Below are positions 21,110 to 32,449 of a stretch of DNA of 64,000 nucleotides, one piece after another. This stretch comes from Gerris lacustris (Eukaryota > Arthropoda > Insecta > Hemiptera > Gerridae), in the NCBI GenBank assembly GCA_951217055.1, contig OX578279.1, positions 40,883,610-40,947,609 on the forward strand. The letters are read 5' to 3'. Numbering within the stretch: the stretch's first letter is position 1; each line of letters opens with the position of its first letter. A program made the position numbers and the translations under genes. The notes beneath the pieces were generated by a model that worked only from the letters and a program-made list of their open reading frames with translations, ran no database searches and was not told the origin of the DNA.

Positions 21110-22428
21110 TTTCTTTCACGCTTGGGGCAGTCTTTATAAAAATGACCCTCTCCACACTTCCAGCAAGATACGCCCTTCTTATCTTTCACGTTTGAAGTAC
21201 TGGGAACAGAAACTTCATGGACTCTTACTGGCTTGGAGCGAGACCAATCCTTCCCTAAATCTCTTTTGCTCTTGTAGGCTAAGTCGGGTTCTAATAGGTC
21301 TCTTTTGCCAGAAATAGGGGCTTTATAGTGTTCCACTCGTTGCCGGCATTCTTCGAGGCGCTTGCAATAGCCAGTCAGTTGTTGAATAGTCGTTATTAAG
21401 TCAATATGTAACCCTAATTTCTCTTGGTAAAACGGCAGGATATTCTTCAGTAAAATTTTTACTTTTTCTGATTCCTTAGGGGCCTCAGTTAAACGGTTAA
21501 ATAAGTTAATCATTGTGGCTATGTAGATAGTTATCGACTCGTCAGGACCCTGAGACCTACTCCGTATCTCGTCCCATAGAGCATCGTCATAGTCAGCTGG
21601 AAGAAATTCCTCTTTTAAACGCTTGACCAACTGAGCCCACGATCCAATTTCACCACGATAAGCCCTAAACCAAATTAAAGCAGAACCTTCGAATAGATCT
21701 ACAGCTGAATTCCATAAGTCCCTATCAGTCATGCCTCGGGCAGTCTTCAACTCGTCGATCCGTTCGATAAAGTTCGACAAGCTTGAGTCTGTCACATTAC
21801 CCGAAAACCTGACTCCCCATTTGGCTACAGGTATGGTGGGTCTTAAGGCCCGCTGTAAAGCTGGTAGGTCGACACGGCTTTCCTCAGCCTCAGTCAGCGT
21901 TCCGACTGGAGTGCACTGTTGGTTTGTTAATAACTGAGTCGAAGGGCCTGCCTGGTTAGGTGTCGAGGGAAGTTCCTGTACTCCATCATCACTAACCGCA
22001 GTTTGACTCGTTACTCCTCTAGTAGAAGGTTGACACTTATTGTTTAGCTCATCAGTGAGTTCTAGAATTTCTCGAATCATGGAAGATTGTTCCGCAGCGC
22101 TCTCCTCACTATCGGCGGTGATGTGACGTAACCGATTTAAGATATGAAGGGAAACAGTTTCGACCTTCCGCCAAGTTGAGTCGCCTCGCCTACCAGTATA
22201 ACTTTCGACGATATTCTCTAATTCGGCGTATATCTTCTTGCAATACTCCATCTCAGATGCAAAATCAAAGTTCGACTTCTTAGACGGTGACAGCAACACC
22301 CCACTAAAAGGTAAATTATTAAGACGTCGGAAAGTTTTACGCATTTCAGTGACTAAGGTCAAGTCAGTGACACCGCGCAACGCAAGCTCCCACTCGAGTT
22401 GTTCTTTATTGAGACGTTCTGGATCCAT
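21016..22428 (-). CDS. Ty3/Gypsy gag
   Basis: 470 codons from the ATG at 22428, which has A at -3 and G at +4. The frame is open 16 codons further upstream but without an ATG and with an unlikely F-rich reading, so I prefer 22428. It is mostly a retrotransposon capsid-type region (for example LWNSAVDLFEGSALIWF and LKEEFLPADYDDALW). Two C-terminal zinc-knuckle motifs follow: a regular CX2CX4HX4C (CWKCGEGHFYKDC, ~422-434) and a second with Ile in place of His (CYGCGAPGIIRPDC, ~441-454), a variation seen in related elements. It forms the particle and binds the RNA. It overlaps pol by 94 bases; the slippery site lies 19 bases before its stop. Confidence 0.92.
   Translation of the reverse strand: MDPERLNKEQLEWELALRGVTDLTLVTEMRKTFRRLNNLPFSGVLLSPSKKSNFDFASEMEYCKKIYAELENIVESYTGRRGDSTWRKVETVSLHILNRLRHITADSEESAAEQSSMIREILELTDELNNKCQPSTRGVTSQTAVSDDGVQELPSTPNQAGPSTQLLTNQQCTPVGTLTEAEESRVDLPALQRALRPTIPVAKWGVRFSGNVTDSSLSNFIERIDELKTARGMTDRDLWNSAVDLFEGSALIWFRAYRGEIGSWAQLVKRLKEEFLPADYDDALWDEIRSRSQGPDESITIYIATMINLFNRLTEAPKESEKVKILLKNILPFYQEKLGLHIDLITTIQQLTGYCKRLEECRQRVEHYKAPISGKRDLLEPDLAYKSKRDLGKDWSRSKPVRVHEVSVPSTSNVKDKKGVSCWKCGEGHFYKDCPKRERKCYGCGAPGIIRPDCPRCSSSKKGNLAATRK
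21037..21043 (-). promoter_or_regulatory. -1 ribosomal frameshift heptamer GGGAAAC between gag and pol
   Basis: In the gag frame the codons read aaG GGA AAC, exactly the X XXY YYZ arrangement for simultaneous slippage by -1. After slipping, the frame reads GGG AAA CTT and stays open through pol. The gag stop is at 21018-21016. No other in-frame join is needed. Confidence 0.85.
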
Positions 22429-24478
22429 GATAAAAGTTGTTCCAAAAAAGAAGAAAAATAACCAGAAAAAAGACAATCAGAAAGTAAAAGATAAAAATAT
22501 ATAAAAAATAAATCCTATCGAGTCTTACTAAGTATAAAATTGTGTAAGATAAAATATAAAGTACGGGTAAGATAATAATATAATATGGTAAAAGATAGTA
22601 AATAAAGATAAAGCTATAAGATAAGCTTAAGTTATCCTAGTAACAAAAGTATACTAATCAATTAAATCTCTTACTAACAATATTTATAATCATAAGTCAG
22701 TAGAAAAAAAAATATTTCTCTAATAGAGAAGGAGAACACATTTCTCAAATACAAAAAAAAAATTTAAGTTATACAGTCAAAATTTTTTAAGAAATTTGGA
22801 AAGAATAAAAAAAATTAACAATAAGGAAAGACTAAATAATAAAATACCTAATGATAACTAAGCAAACTTTTATATTCAATCAAATGAAATTAAAATAATC
22901 TGTTACTCGTAAGATTAATAAAAGTATTCTTTCCAAATAATGTAAAAAAAATAATCACAAGAGATTATCCAAGAATTAAAAATAATTATTATGCTTCATT
23001 TAAATAATAATATAAACAACATCGGCACATTCCAATCTGTAGGTGAAGATAATTGAAGTGTTTACAATTAATTAACAAATTAACGGCATACGGTAGGTCA
23101 GGTTCCAAGTTCACCGTGATCCACTATCAACCAATACTACCAGAACATATTATGTATAGTAATTTATGTATATATTTAAATTATTTATAACTGAACAGTT
23201 AAAATTATCATCTGACCGAGTCTCAAATAAAATAAATGTAATTGATGTTAAAATGAAAATAATTTCAATTATAACATTAATCAAATAATAAAAGAAAAGG
23301 TTCTAAAAAATCTAATTTCCTTGACAAGTTATCATTCAAAATTATTGGAATTCTTTAAACCTCTAACAAAATTAAAAATCACTTCAAAGAAAGCAGTAAT
23401 AGAAAATAAAATTATGACATATACAATATATTACTCAAAGCCTGAGACTGAGAACTCTGAATTAATTAGTCAATAATTAAATTGTATTGAATTTAAATAG
23501 AAAAAAAGTTCATTCCAATAAGTACTCTTAAAATAATAATGTCCTACAATCAGTTATTTGTATGTATAAAAAAAATTAACGATTACTTATATAAATTATA
23601 AAACCAAAATATAATACACTTCAACTAGATTTGTTAGAATATTTTTAACAACTTTTAGATAACAATAATTATAATTATAGATCAAAGTAAATAAACTAAA
23701 TTTCTATAATAAGTATATGGTTCCAAACCCAAAATAGGTATAATTTAATAAAAAAATAATTACAAAGAATGTATTGTAACACCTTTGTTAAGAAAAACAA
23801 TAATAAATTATTCTATTTAAAAAAAATGATTAATTAATCTTAAAAAAAAAGTATTCTATTTTAACTGTAAAATATTGCCTACTCCAAAATAAAATTATTC
23901 GGTATAAGAAAAATGAGAGATTACCATAATTAGCAAAATAAATTCTAAATATAAAACTATAAATTGTAGAGACCAGCAATAGTTAAAACTACTATTAAAT
24001 AAGTATGTACATAAAATACTGTAAGCAGAAATATAATGTATACAAAATTGAAAATGAGATATTGTTCCTAACTTTAATTATATAAATATCTCTCTATATA
24101 TTATGTAAAATTATTGGAAAAGTTAAAATCAAGCAAAACAAAATTATCAGTCAGAATCCTGATAGTAATAAAATATGAATTATACTATTTATATGAAATA
24201 ATTCATCAAAATTTAAATTAGAACATATCAGTACATATATAAAATGTAAAAAAAACTTGAAAATAATACTCAGCACACAAATAAATAAGTGGAGTAATAA
24301 TAATTCTTATCGATTCAGAAATGACCATATAATATTTGCCGACGGCAAAATCTTTAGAGTGAATAGTTGAAGAGAAAATTATAATTACATAATTGATGCA
24401 TACATAAAGATGCATATATGTTTATATGCATAAAAAAAAAATACAGTACTACACAAATAAAAATTTGGAACAAATTTA
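22429..24478 (-). other. Long AT-rich untranslated leader of the Gypsy element
   Basis: About 2 kb between primer-binding site and gag start, with stops in all frames and very low G+C. It would be the 5' part of the element RNA. I see no open frame beyond ~65 codons. Confidence 0.75.
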
Positions 24479-24479
24479 A

Positions 24480-24500
24480 GCCCCACGCTCCGGGCGACAA
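24480..24500 (-). promoter_or_regulatory. Gypsy primer-binding site region
   Basis: Directly inside the 5' LTR the element strand reads TTGTCGCCCGG then AGCGTGGGGC. This resembles the complement of a tRNA-Lys 3' end (CGCCC...CGTGGGGC) but with a few bases inserted and TTG instead of TGG, so the match to any primer tRNA is imperfect. Confidence 0.45.
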
Positions 24501-25558
24501 TGTAACGTTCCCAAAACTTAGGGCAAACAAGAGCTACCCTTCCCGGGTTGTTGGTAGCCCCTCCTAGCTCAGTGGAGTGGGGGTGGGATTTACTTGTTCC
24601 AAAAATGTATTTCGTGAAAGGGCGCCACGTTATTTTTATGAAAATAACGAAAAAATAAATAAAAGGAAAATTTTAGAATAAAAAAAAAAGTTTAAGTATA
24701 TTACAAAAAAATAATTAGAACAAAAAAAAAAAATATAATTCCAACTATGAGTGGCTTGGGATATTCTGATTAGGAATATCCCAAGATCAAATTATATAAA
24801 ATAAAACGATCTTACTTGAGATATCCAAAGAAAAAAAAAAGAAATATGAGTATAAAATAATATATATATTTTTATATCCTCGGCGTTGAAACTGGGGCTT
24901 CGATGGGGTCCGTTGGGCTACGAGCCGCAAATGTCCAACATTATCGCCGTCGCAAAGCGGCGCTCCAAAAATCGCAGATTCAGCGGTCCAGAAAAAGTTG
25001 AGGGTGAGTTTAAAAACAAAAGGCAATTTCGGGAAAAACGGCCACCGGTCTCGACTCAGGCCCTAGACGCCATCGAGACAACGGCCATTCTCAGAACTTG
25101 CCTCCGGTAACAGAAAGACAAAAGGCAGCCGTTCCTACACCTCTCTGGGGTAACTCCCGGAGGTAACTGCCCGGCACGTGCCGACGTTCCAGCCCTACTC
25201 CTCTCTTCACATACGTATCTTAACCATAACAAAACAAAGATATCAAGTTAAAGAAATAAATAAGATAAAATAAAAATGATTCATATCTCTTTCTAGGAGG
25301 CGTCCCTACTAGAAATTGATATGAAAACAAAATAGGCCTTTTACAGAACGCGTCCACTCTGCAAAAGGATATAAAAAAAATAAAACAGCAGAATTCTTTC
25401 ATAAAAAGATAAACATATAGATTTATAATTATATAATAATGGAATAAATATAGATATTTCAAATAAAAGATAGAAGGCAAGATAGTTAAAACTGGAGAGA
25501 AATAGAAAAGCAACGCCGCACAATGTAGACATTCTTTCCTAGGGAAAAAATGGCTACA
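24501..25558 (-). repeat. Gypsy 5' LTR (right on the plus strand)
   Basis: 1,058 bp, same length and apparently same sequence as 16693-17750. It would carry the promoter for the minus-strand element RNA. Confidence 0.95.
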
Positions 25559-25562
25559 CATC
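25559..25562. repeat. Target-site duplication, right (catc)
   Basis: Matches 16689-16692. Confidence 0.9.
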
Positions 25563-28152
25563 TCCAGAACTTCCATTAGAAATCTATAGACTTAAGACTG
25601 TGACATATGGCACAGCCTGTGCTCCCTTTCTTGCTAAAAGAACTTTAAAACAACTCGCATTGGATGAAAGGGAACATCATGAGCAAACATCTATGATTAT
25701 TGAACAAGATTTCTTTATGGACGATCTTTTAACTGGCTGTGAATCCCTCGAACAAGCTATTTTTCTACAAAGGGATATTGCAACTCTTTTGAACAAGGGA
25801 GGATTCCAGCTCAGAAAATGGAAATCTAACTCTCCTGAACTTCTTGAGATAATAGATCCTGCACTTTTAGACAACATAAATAATCCATCATCATTTTCCA
25901 TAGATCAAGATCCTAAATTTAAAACACTAGGCCTATCATGGCAAACTAATTCAGATACATTCCGTTTCCTTGTTAAGATAGATCAGCATACTGTAGTAAC
26001 CAAACGCAAAATTCTTTCATCCATAGCCAAATTATTTGATCCTCTGGGCCTCTTAGGGCCATTGATTGTTAAGGCAAAAATATTTTTACAGCAATTATGG
26101 GCTCACTCGTTACAGTGGGCCTGCGTCTACTTGCGTTCTGTGAATGAAATAGGTGAAATAACTGTCAGGCTCATAGCGTCAAAATCGAGAGTGGCTCCAC
26201 TGAAGTGTCAGTCAATTCCGAGACTGGAATTATGTGGAGCGCTACTACTTGCCAATCTTATGCTCAAGAGTCACGATTCCCTCCATAAATCATATGACAC
26301 ATTTTACTGGACGGACTCAATGATAGTGATACACTGGTTAGCATCCCCGGCCGCTCGTTGGAACACTTTTGTCCGCAACCGTGTTGCTAAGATACAGGAC
26401 ATGACATCAATTCATTCCTGGAGACATACAGCTGGTGAGAACAATCCAGCCGATCTAGTGTCTCGGGGTCTGAATGGCGATCAATTAGTTGCTGCAGATA
26501 TTTGGTGGCAAGGCCCAGTATGGCTGTCGCAAAATGATAATTACTGGCAGACTCCAATTGAGCTTCAACCTGCTGAATCATTACCTGAAGAAAAAGAGCA
26601 AGTTATTGTAACATTGCACAATAAACCAGAACAAGAAAATGTAATTAACACACTTATTCAAAGACATTCCTCCTTTACAAGGCTCATACGTACTCTTGCA
26701 CAATGCAAACGATTTATTATGAATTGTAGAACAAACTTACCGGATCGAAACACCAATCCTCTTGGTGTTGATGAATTGAATCTTGCCACCCGATTGATAA
26801 TAGCTCAGGTTCAAGGGGAATGCTTCAAATCAGAACTCAATGATTTGCACAAGGAGGGTACCGTCGCTCGTAATAGTAAGTTGCTTTCATTAAGTCCATT
26901 CCTTGACAAGGATAATTTGATCAGAGTCGGTGGGAGACTTGAAAATGCTCAAATTAGAAATGATCACAAGCATCCACTTATTTTACCAGCACGTCATAAA
27001 TTATCGGAATTGATTATCATCTATGAACACCAGAGATTGCTGCATGCCGGACCACAAGGGGTTTTATCGTCAGTTAGACAAAATTACTGGCCGATTGATG
27101 GACGTAACTTATCGAGAAGGATTGTCCGAACATGCATACGTTGCTTTAAGGCTAAACCTGTCATCCCACAGCAACTCATGGGTCAGTTACCAGCCCAAAG
27201 AGTGAGACCATCCCGGCCATTTCTATTCACAGGTGTGGATTATTGTGGACCATTTCTAATAAAATCGAGTACCCGACGCAAGGCCCCTGTTATAAAGTCG
27301 TATGTCTCAGTTTTTGTCTGTTTTTCCACAAAGGCTTTGCATTTAGAATTAGTGGAAGATATGACCACCCCTACATTCCTTAATGCTGTTCATAGATTCA
27401 CATCCAGGCGAGGAAAACCAATAAAAATCTACTCCGATAATGGTAGTAATTTTATCGGAGCTAGCAATATTATTCGAATCAATCATCTTTCTATGACTAA
27501 GGATAAAGATCATGTATGTAATAGCTTATGTTCTGAAGGCATAGAATGGTCCTTCATGCCTCCTGCGGCGCCACACTTCGGTTCCTTATGGGAATCTGGA
27601 GTGCGACAAGTTAAATTTCATTTAAAGAGAGTAATAAATAATACAGTTACTTTAACTTTTTCAGAGTTTTCCACTATTCTAACAAAAATTGAAGCTTGCA
27701 TAAATTCAAGACCTCTTTTGCCCCTCTCCTCTGATCCCTCTGACCTCCACCCTCTCACACCCGCTCATTTCCTGATTGGTGGACCTATGACCGAAGTCCC
27801 AGAACCTGACGTTTCTCTACTTCCAACTAACAGACTCAACAGCTATCAACGTCTTCAAGCGCTTTTCCAGTCCTTCTGGAAACGCTGGTCTGCTCAATAT
27901 CTGTCCGAACTTCAAGTGAGGTCAAGATGGAAGAAAAAACAACCTAATCTGCAGGTTGGCTCATTAGTGATCATACGTGATTCCAACCTACCCCCTATGT
28001 CATGGAAAATGGGTCGCATCATCCAGACGCACGCTGGTGCAGATGGACTGGTTCGCGTTGCAACCATTCGCACGAAAAATGGAGAAATGAAAAGGCCCAT
28101 CACGAAACTCTGCCCTCTTCCCGTGGACCAGGAACCAGGAGAAGAATGTTAA
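25563..28152 (+). CDS. BEL/Pao pol, C-terminal part (RT remainder, damaged RNase H, integrase)
   Basis: The frame continues exactly from 16692: two bases of a codon lie before the insertion and the third is 25563. RT active site is FMDD (Asp codons 25720 and 25723), a variant of the usual YVDD. RNase H keeps SKSRVAPLK, PRLELCGA and YWTDSM, but the segment that normally holds the first catalytic Asp (GF-DAS type) is absent: W at 26116 is followed directly by ACVYLRS. Integrase: zinc-binding His codons 27028 and 27043, Cys 27133 and 27142; catalytic Asp 27238 (GVDYCG), Asp 27436 (YSDNGSN), Glu 27592 (LWESGV). The C-terminal ~100 residues have the WKMGRI and P-TKLCPLPV blocks of BEL/Pao integrases. 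It lacks its own promoter and start, so it is not expected to be expressed alone. Confidence 0.9.
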
Positions 28153-28333
28153 TTTTCTTAATTCCATTTAATTTAAATTTTATTATTTGATTTATATAAT
28201 CCAGTAGAGCATTTCTTAAATTTCAATTGTATATAATTTTGTTCTTAATTTTTCTCTCTCTGAATTTAGTTGTATGTACCTTTGGTTAATAAAGTTGATC
28301 ATCCATGATAGATCAAGGCGGGCGGGATGTCTA
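28153..28333 (+). other. BEL/Pao 3' region with purine tract and LTR stub
   Basis: AT-rich tail after the pol stop, then AAGGCGGGCGGGA (28315-28327), the position of a polypurine tract, then TGTCTA (28328-28333) identical to the 5' LTR start. After that the sequence no longer matches the LTR. Confidence 0.65.
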
Positions 28334-30032
28334 AAAAATATAATTTCGAACATTCATGTAGACAGAGATCTTCCCCTTGCTTTGAAGGTCAAGTGAGCAA
28401 ATTTTCATCGAGATCAAATTAAAACTGTTGATTTGTATAAAGAACATAAACACATTCACACATACGTTGACTTTTATAGATATAGATTTACATTTCCATT
28501 TTACCCCCCTCCTAAATAAAAATATGACAAAAACGTACTTAACAATTAATGTACTCTTAAAGAGCTTTCCAACGATATGCATCATGAACGGTATCCATTA
28601 CTTTGATATTTGTACCCTGTACCTCTGTGTACCAAAATTTTAAATTCAGAAAATCATGTAGGCAGTGACCTTCACCTTGTTTGGGAGAAAAGGAGTGTAA
28701 AAATGCACCAAATTGGGATAAAACTGTAGATTTGTATAAAAGATATCCCCTTATATAGATACCTACTCTTCTTTTTATATATGTATAGATATAGTTATAT
28801 TTTCCATTTTACCCCCCTCCAAAATGAAAATATGACAAAAGTGTACATAACAACAATTACTGTACTCTTAAAGAGCTTTTCAACGATATGCATCACGAAG
28901 GGTATTCATTACTTTGACCCCGTATTCATTACTTGTACCCCGTACCCCTATGTACCAAAATTTAAATTTCGAAAATTCATGTAGACCTTGATTTTCCCCT
29001 TGCTTTGAAGATCAATGTGCAAATTTTCATCGAGATCGGACTAAAACTGTAGATTTGTATAAAGAACAAATAAGATATAGCTATATTTTTCCATTTTACC
29101 CCCCTCCTAAATGAAAATTTGACAAAAGTGTACATAACAACAATTACTCTACTCTTAAAGAGCTTTTCAACGATATGCATCACGAAGGGTATTCATTACT
29201 TTGACCCCGTATTCATTACTTGTACCCCGTACCCCTGTGTACCAAAATTTAAATTTCGAAATTTCATGTAGATCTTGATTTTTTCCTTGCTTTGAAGGTC
29301 AAGTGTGCAAAGTTTCATTAAAATCGGGCTAAAACTGTAGATTTGTATAAAGAACAAACACACACACACACACATACGTTGACTTTTATATATATAGAAA
29401 AGAGTGTAAAAATGCATCATATTGGGATAAAACTGTAGATTTGTGTAAAAGACATTCTCTCATATAGATTCTCTATATTTTCCATTTTACCCCCCTCCTA
29501 AATTAAAATATGACAAAACTACACATAACAACAATTACTGTACTCTTATAGAGCTTTTCAACGATATGCATCTCGAAGGGTATTCATTATTTGACCCCGT
29601 ATTCATTACTTGTACCCCGTACCCCTGTGTACCAAAATTTAAATTTCGAAAATTCATGTAGACCTTGATTTTCCCCTTGCTTTGAAGATCAAATGTGCAA
29701 ATTTTCATCGAGATCGGACTTAAACTGTAGATTTGAATAAAGAACAAATAAGATATAGCTATATTTTTCCATTTTACCCCCCTCCTAAATGAAAATATGA
29801 CAAAAGTGTACATAACAACAATTACTGTACACTTAAAGAGCTTTTCAACGATATGCATCACGAAGGGTATTCATTACTTTGACCCCGTATTTATTACTTG
29901 TACCCCGTACCCCTGTGTACCAAAATTGAAATTTCGAAAATTCATGTAGACCTTGTTTTTTTCCTTGCTTTGAAGGTCGAGTGTGCAAATTTTCATCGAG
30001 ATCGGACTAAAACTGTAGATTTGTATAAAGAA

Positions 30033-30079
<47 letters not shown>

Positions 30080-30110
30080 GTTGACTTTTATATATATAGA
30101 TTAGGTGTTT
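28334..30110 (+). repeat. Tandem array, about five ~300-bp units
   Basis: The block 'ccattttacccccctcc' recurs at about 28496, 28807, 29094, 29474 and 29771; 'cgatatgcatc' recurs at about 28574, 28883, 29172, 29563 and 29851; each unit ends near 'actgtagatttgtataaag'. Some units end in (AC)n plus 'acgttgacttttatatata', a tail also seen at 59620-59650, which looks like the 3' end of a SINE- or RTE-type retroelement. Spacing varies (about 287-380 bp), so units differ by indels. Confidence 0.8.
30036..30075. repeat. (AC)n microsatellite
   Basis: About 20 AC units ending the last unit of the array. Confidence 0.95.
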
Positions 30111-30261
30111 TATATGATTGATGTGTGATGTGTATACAAGGTTAATCAAAAGTTTCACCTTCTTTTTAGTGAATTACCAGAGAAACACCAGACTCATGAC
30201 TCATGAAATGTTTATAAGTAATAAGTGTATATATTTTTTAGTGTAAGGGGCAACTTTGCCT

Positions 30262-30281
30262 CCCCCCCCCCCCCCCCCCCC
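30262..30281. repeat. C20 homopolymer
   Basis: Twenty consecutive C with one A shortly after; the exact length in any assembly is doubtful. Confidence 0.9.
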
Positions 30282-31429
30282 ACCCCTTTGGTGATTTTAG
30301 GGATGTGTCAAAACATTTAAACGAAAACCCCTACCAAAAGCACCCACCTCATATTGAAGCAGCACCAACTTTTATCATGACCTTATTAAAATAAAGTGTC
30401 ACTCAATAGGGGTTATAGTAATTTTTTTCTTTAAAGATTATGCCGGTAAGACCGATGCATTTGATGAAGATTTGCACTTAAAATAATAAAAATAAAATAC
30501 AATTTGTTAAGAATTTTAAATTCCAGAGTTTTTGATTTTTTGTATGTAAAATTGAAATATAAAATGAAATTAATTTGTATTTGTTTATTAATAACTACTA
30601 TTCCACACAATTTTTACCAAGGTGTGGCATTTGCAAATGTTTGTTTTTCTGCGTCATACTTTAATATACTACTTTGATGTCGGAGATAAGTAAGATGATT
30701 TCAGCTCCACTATAAAGATTCTCTTTGGTTACCTGTGGAATGTATTATAATATTCTACATAATAGCAATTCAGTGAAGGGAGGGTTTAATAGTTTATGCG
30801 CTCTGGATATTAGCAGCCTCGGAATAAGAACCGTATAAACACCGGATGATGTAACCTGTTATAAAGTTGAAAGGTCATACAATCCTCTCTCCACTCTCTG
30901 CTATTAGGCATTAACATATTCTGTATATTAAATCACGGTCAGTTAAAAATCAAAAGGCTAGACTAAACATAAACAACTTTATACATATCTTCCGAATCTA
31001 AATAATTGTTAAGTTGATAAACATTTTTAGACTCTATTCACTGTTTTATTTCTAACCATTCAGTGAAAATAGTTGCTCTAGATAAATAAGAATATCGTTT
31101 TCCATTTGTGTTTCGATTTATTCTCCCACCATTTTTTAACCCAATAAAACTCACGCTTTTATTGCCTAGAACTGTACTCTTTAATAGATTTTTGCACTAA
31201 AACCTAGGTTTAATTGTCTTGTGCAATGTGCAATTGTAACCATACTTTTGCAGTATCATTCCATTAAAACTGAGCTCTTAAATTAACATTGCTTTGCAAC
31301 TGCAATGATTAATTGTTTCTTACTGCAGTACTCCCACAATACTTTTCTATTTAAACCGTTCTCCCATTAATTTCTTTGTTGACTGATTTATTCGAATATT
31401 TTTATTGGTTATTTATTGTGAAAAACAAG
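30282..31429. other. AT-rich DNA, no gene seen
   Basis: No recognisable coding or repeat structure. Confidence 0.5.
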
Positions 31430-31560
31430 TTTTCTGCTTCCTAGCTTGCAGAAGGTAATGAAAGCATTGTGATCGTTCGAAAGAGCGACATTTTTTTATG
31501 TCTCTAATTATAAAAATTCCTAAACAAAAATCCGTCTTTAGGGACCTACCATGTGAGTCT
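31430..31560 (+). repeat. Dispersed repeat family A, copy 2 (partial)
   Basis: It has the 'gcttcctagcttgcagaagg' palindrome-like start, 'gcattgtgatcgttcgaaag', 'atgtctc' and 'aaaaattcct' blocks of family A and then stops. Confidence 0.6.
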
Positions 31561-32449
31561 TTTAAAGAATTTAAAAAAAATATAATCTCAAGGTATGTAT
31601 AATTTAAACAACTTTTTTGAGTTTGATTGTTTTGCAGCATTTCACTTACTGTAAAATCACATTTACTTCCCATTTTCGCATTGCCTTACAGCTGCATTGT
31701 TAGAATTTATTTGTTTTACTTGTAATCCCACAGTATCAGTGTATTTAAACCGTAGTCTTAAGTTTTCTTTCTTTTTTTACTCTTAATTATTAAAGCATTT
31801 AAATCCCATGAAGAAGAAAATACACATTTCATTCCTTGGAAAGCAGATTGGTATTTATAGTTATTATTAGCCTTTAGTAAGAATAAATTGTTAGTAAAGT
31901 TTATTACTTCAGAATTCAGTTTAATACGTTTGGCAATTGATATATTCTTGCATATTTATAGACTAGGTACTTTAATTGCATTGCTAACACTTCACTGTTC
32001 TGACTTTCAATCTTTACCTAGAATTATTAAATCATTATTAACAGATTACTATCAATGCAACAGATATGATTATTATCATTACCTTTTGTTATTTTTTTTT
32101 TAATTATACCGCTACCGCTTCGGCTTCGACTGCTTTTAGGTCATTAGTTGGTTTCTGTTTTATCTTATTTATTCAATTCTATGTATTTCTTTTAAACCCA
32201 CAAATTTATTTCTCTCTCCCTCACTTGTTTTGTTCCATCCTTTTGTTATTGCATTCCAAATAACCTTGAATAAGGAAAAAATTAAAATAAACATAAAGAT
32301 TACTTTAGTTCAACTTCTATCCTATTTATTCACGCTGTGTTCTGTATTATTTTCTTAAGTTTACAAAAAACTTAGATTCTATATGTACTTTAATTTAACA
32401 TTAATCCTATTCATTGCTTATTACTCACAAAGTATAAAAACTTGTTTTT
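31561..32449. other. AT-rich DNA, no gene seen
   Basis: No feature recognised. Short open frames (for example 31888-32103) have no protein signature. Confidence 0.5.

Larger units (their letters stand above)
16693..25558 (-). mobile_element. Ty3/Gypsy LTR retrotransposon, full length, minus strand
   Basis: 8,866 bp bounded by two 1,058-bp LTRs and a catc duplication. In its own direction: 5' LTR 25558-24501, primer-binding site, ~2-kb AT-rich leader, gag 22428-21016, pol to 17870 by -1 frameshift, purine tract 17768-17757, 3' LTR 17750-16693. Pol order is protease, RT, RNase H, integrase, which defines Ty3/Gypsy. There is only ~100 bp between the pol stop and the purine tract, so no envelope gene. 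All key catalytic residues are visible and LTR stretches I compared were identical, so this is a young and possibly competent copy. Confidence 0.95.
13168..28333 (+). mobile_element. BEL/Pao LTR retrotransposon, interrupted and 3'-truncated
   Basis: Components in order: 5' LTR 13168-13417, primer-binding site from 13424, one gag-pol reading frame starting at 14087, a nested Ty3/Gypsy element 16693-25558, the rest of pol to 28152, a purine-rich tract at 28315-28327, and the first bases of a 3' LTR (TGTCTA, 28328-28333). Both LTR starts read TGTCTA, which is how I set the ends. Beyond 28333 the sequence is a different repeat, so the 3' LTR is lost. Gag finger pattern, protease-RT-RNase H-integrase order and the C-terminal integrase extension all fit BEL/Pao. 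It is doubly disabled: by the insertion, and by an internal deletion in RNase H. Confidence 0.9.
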
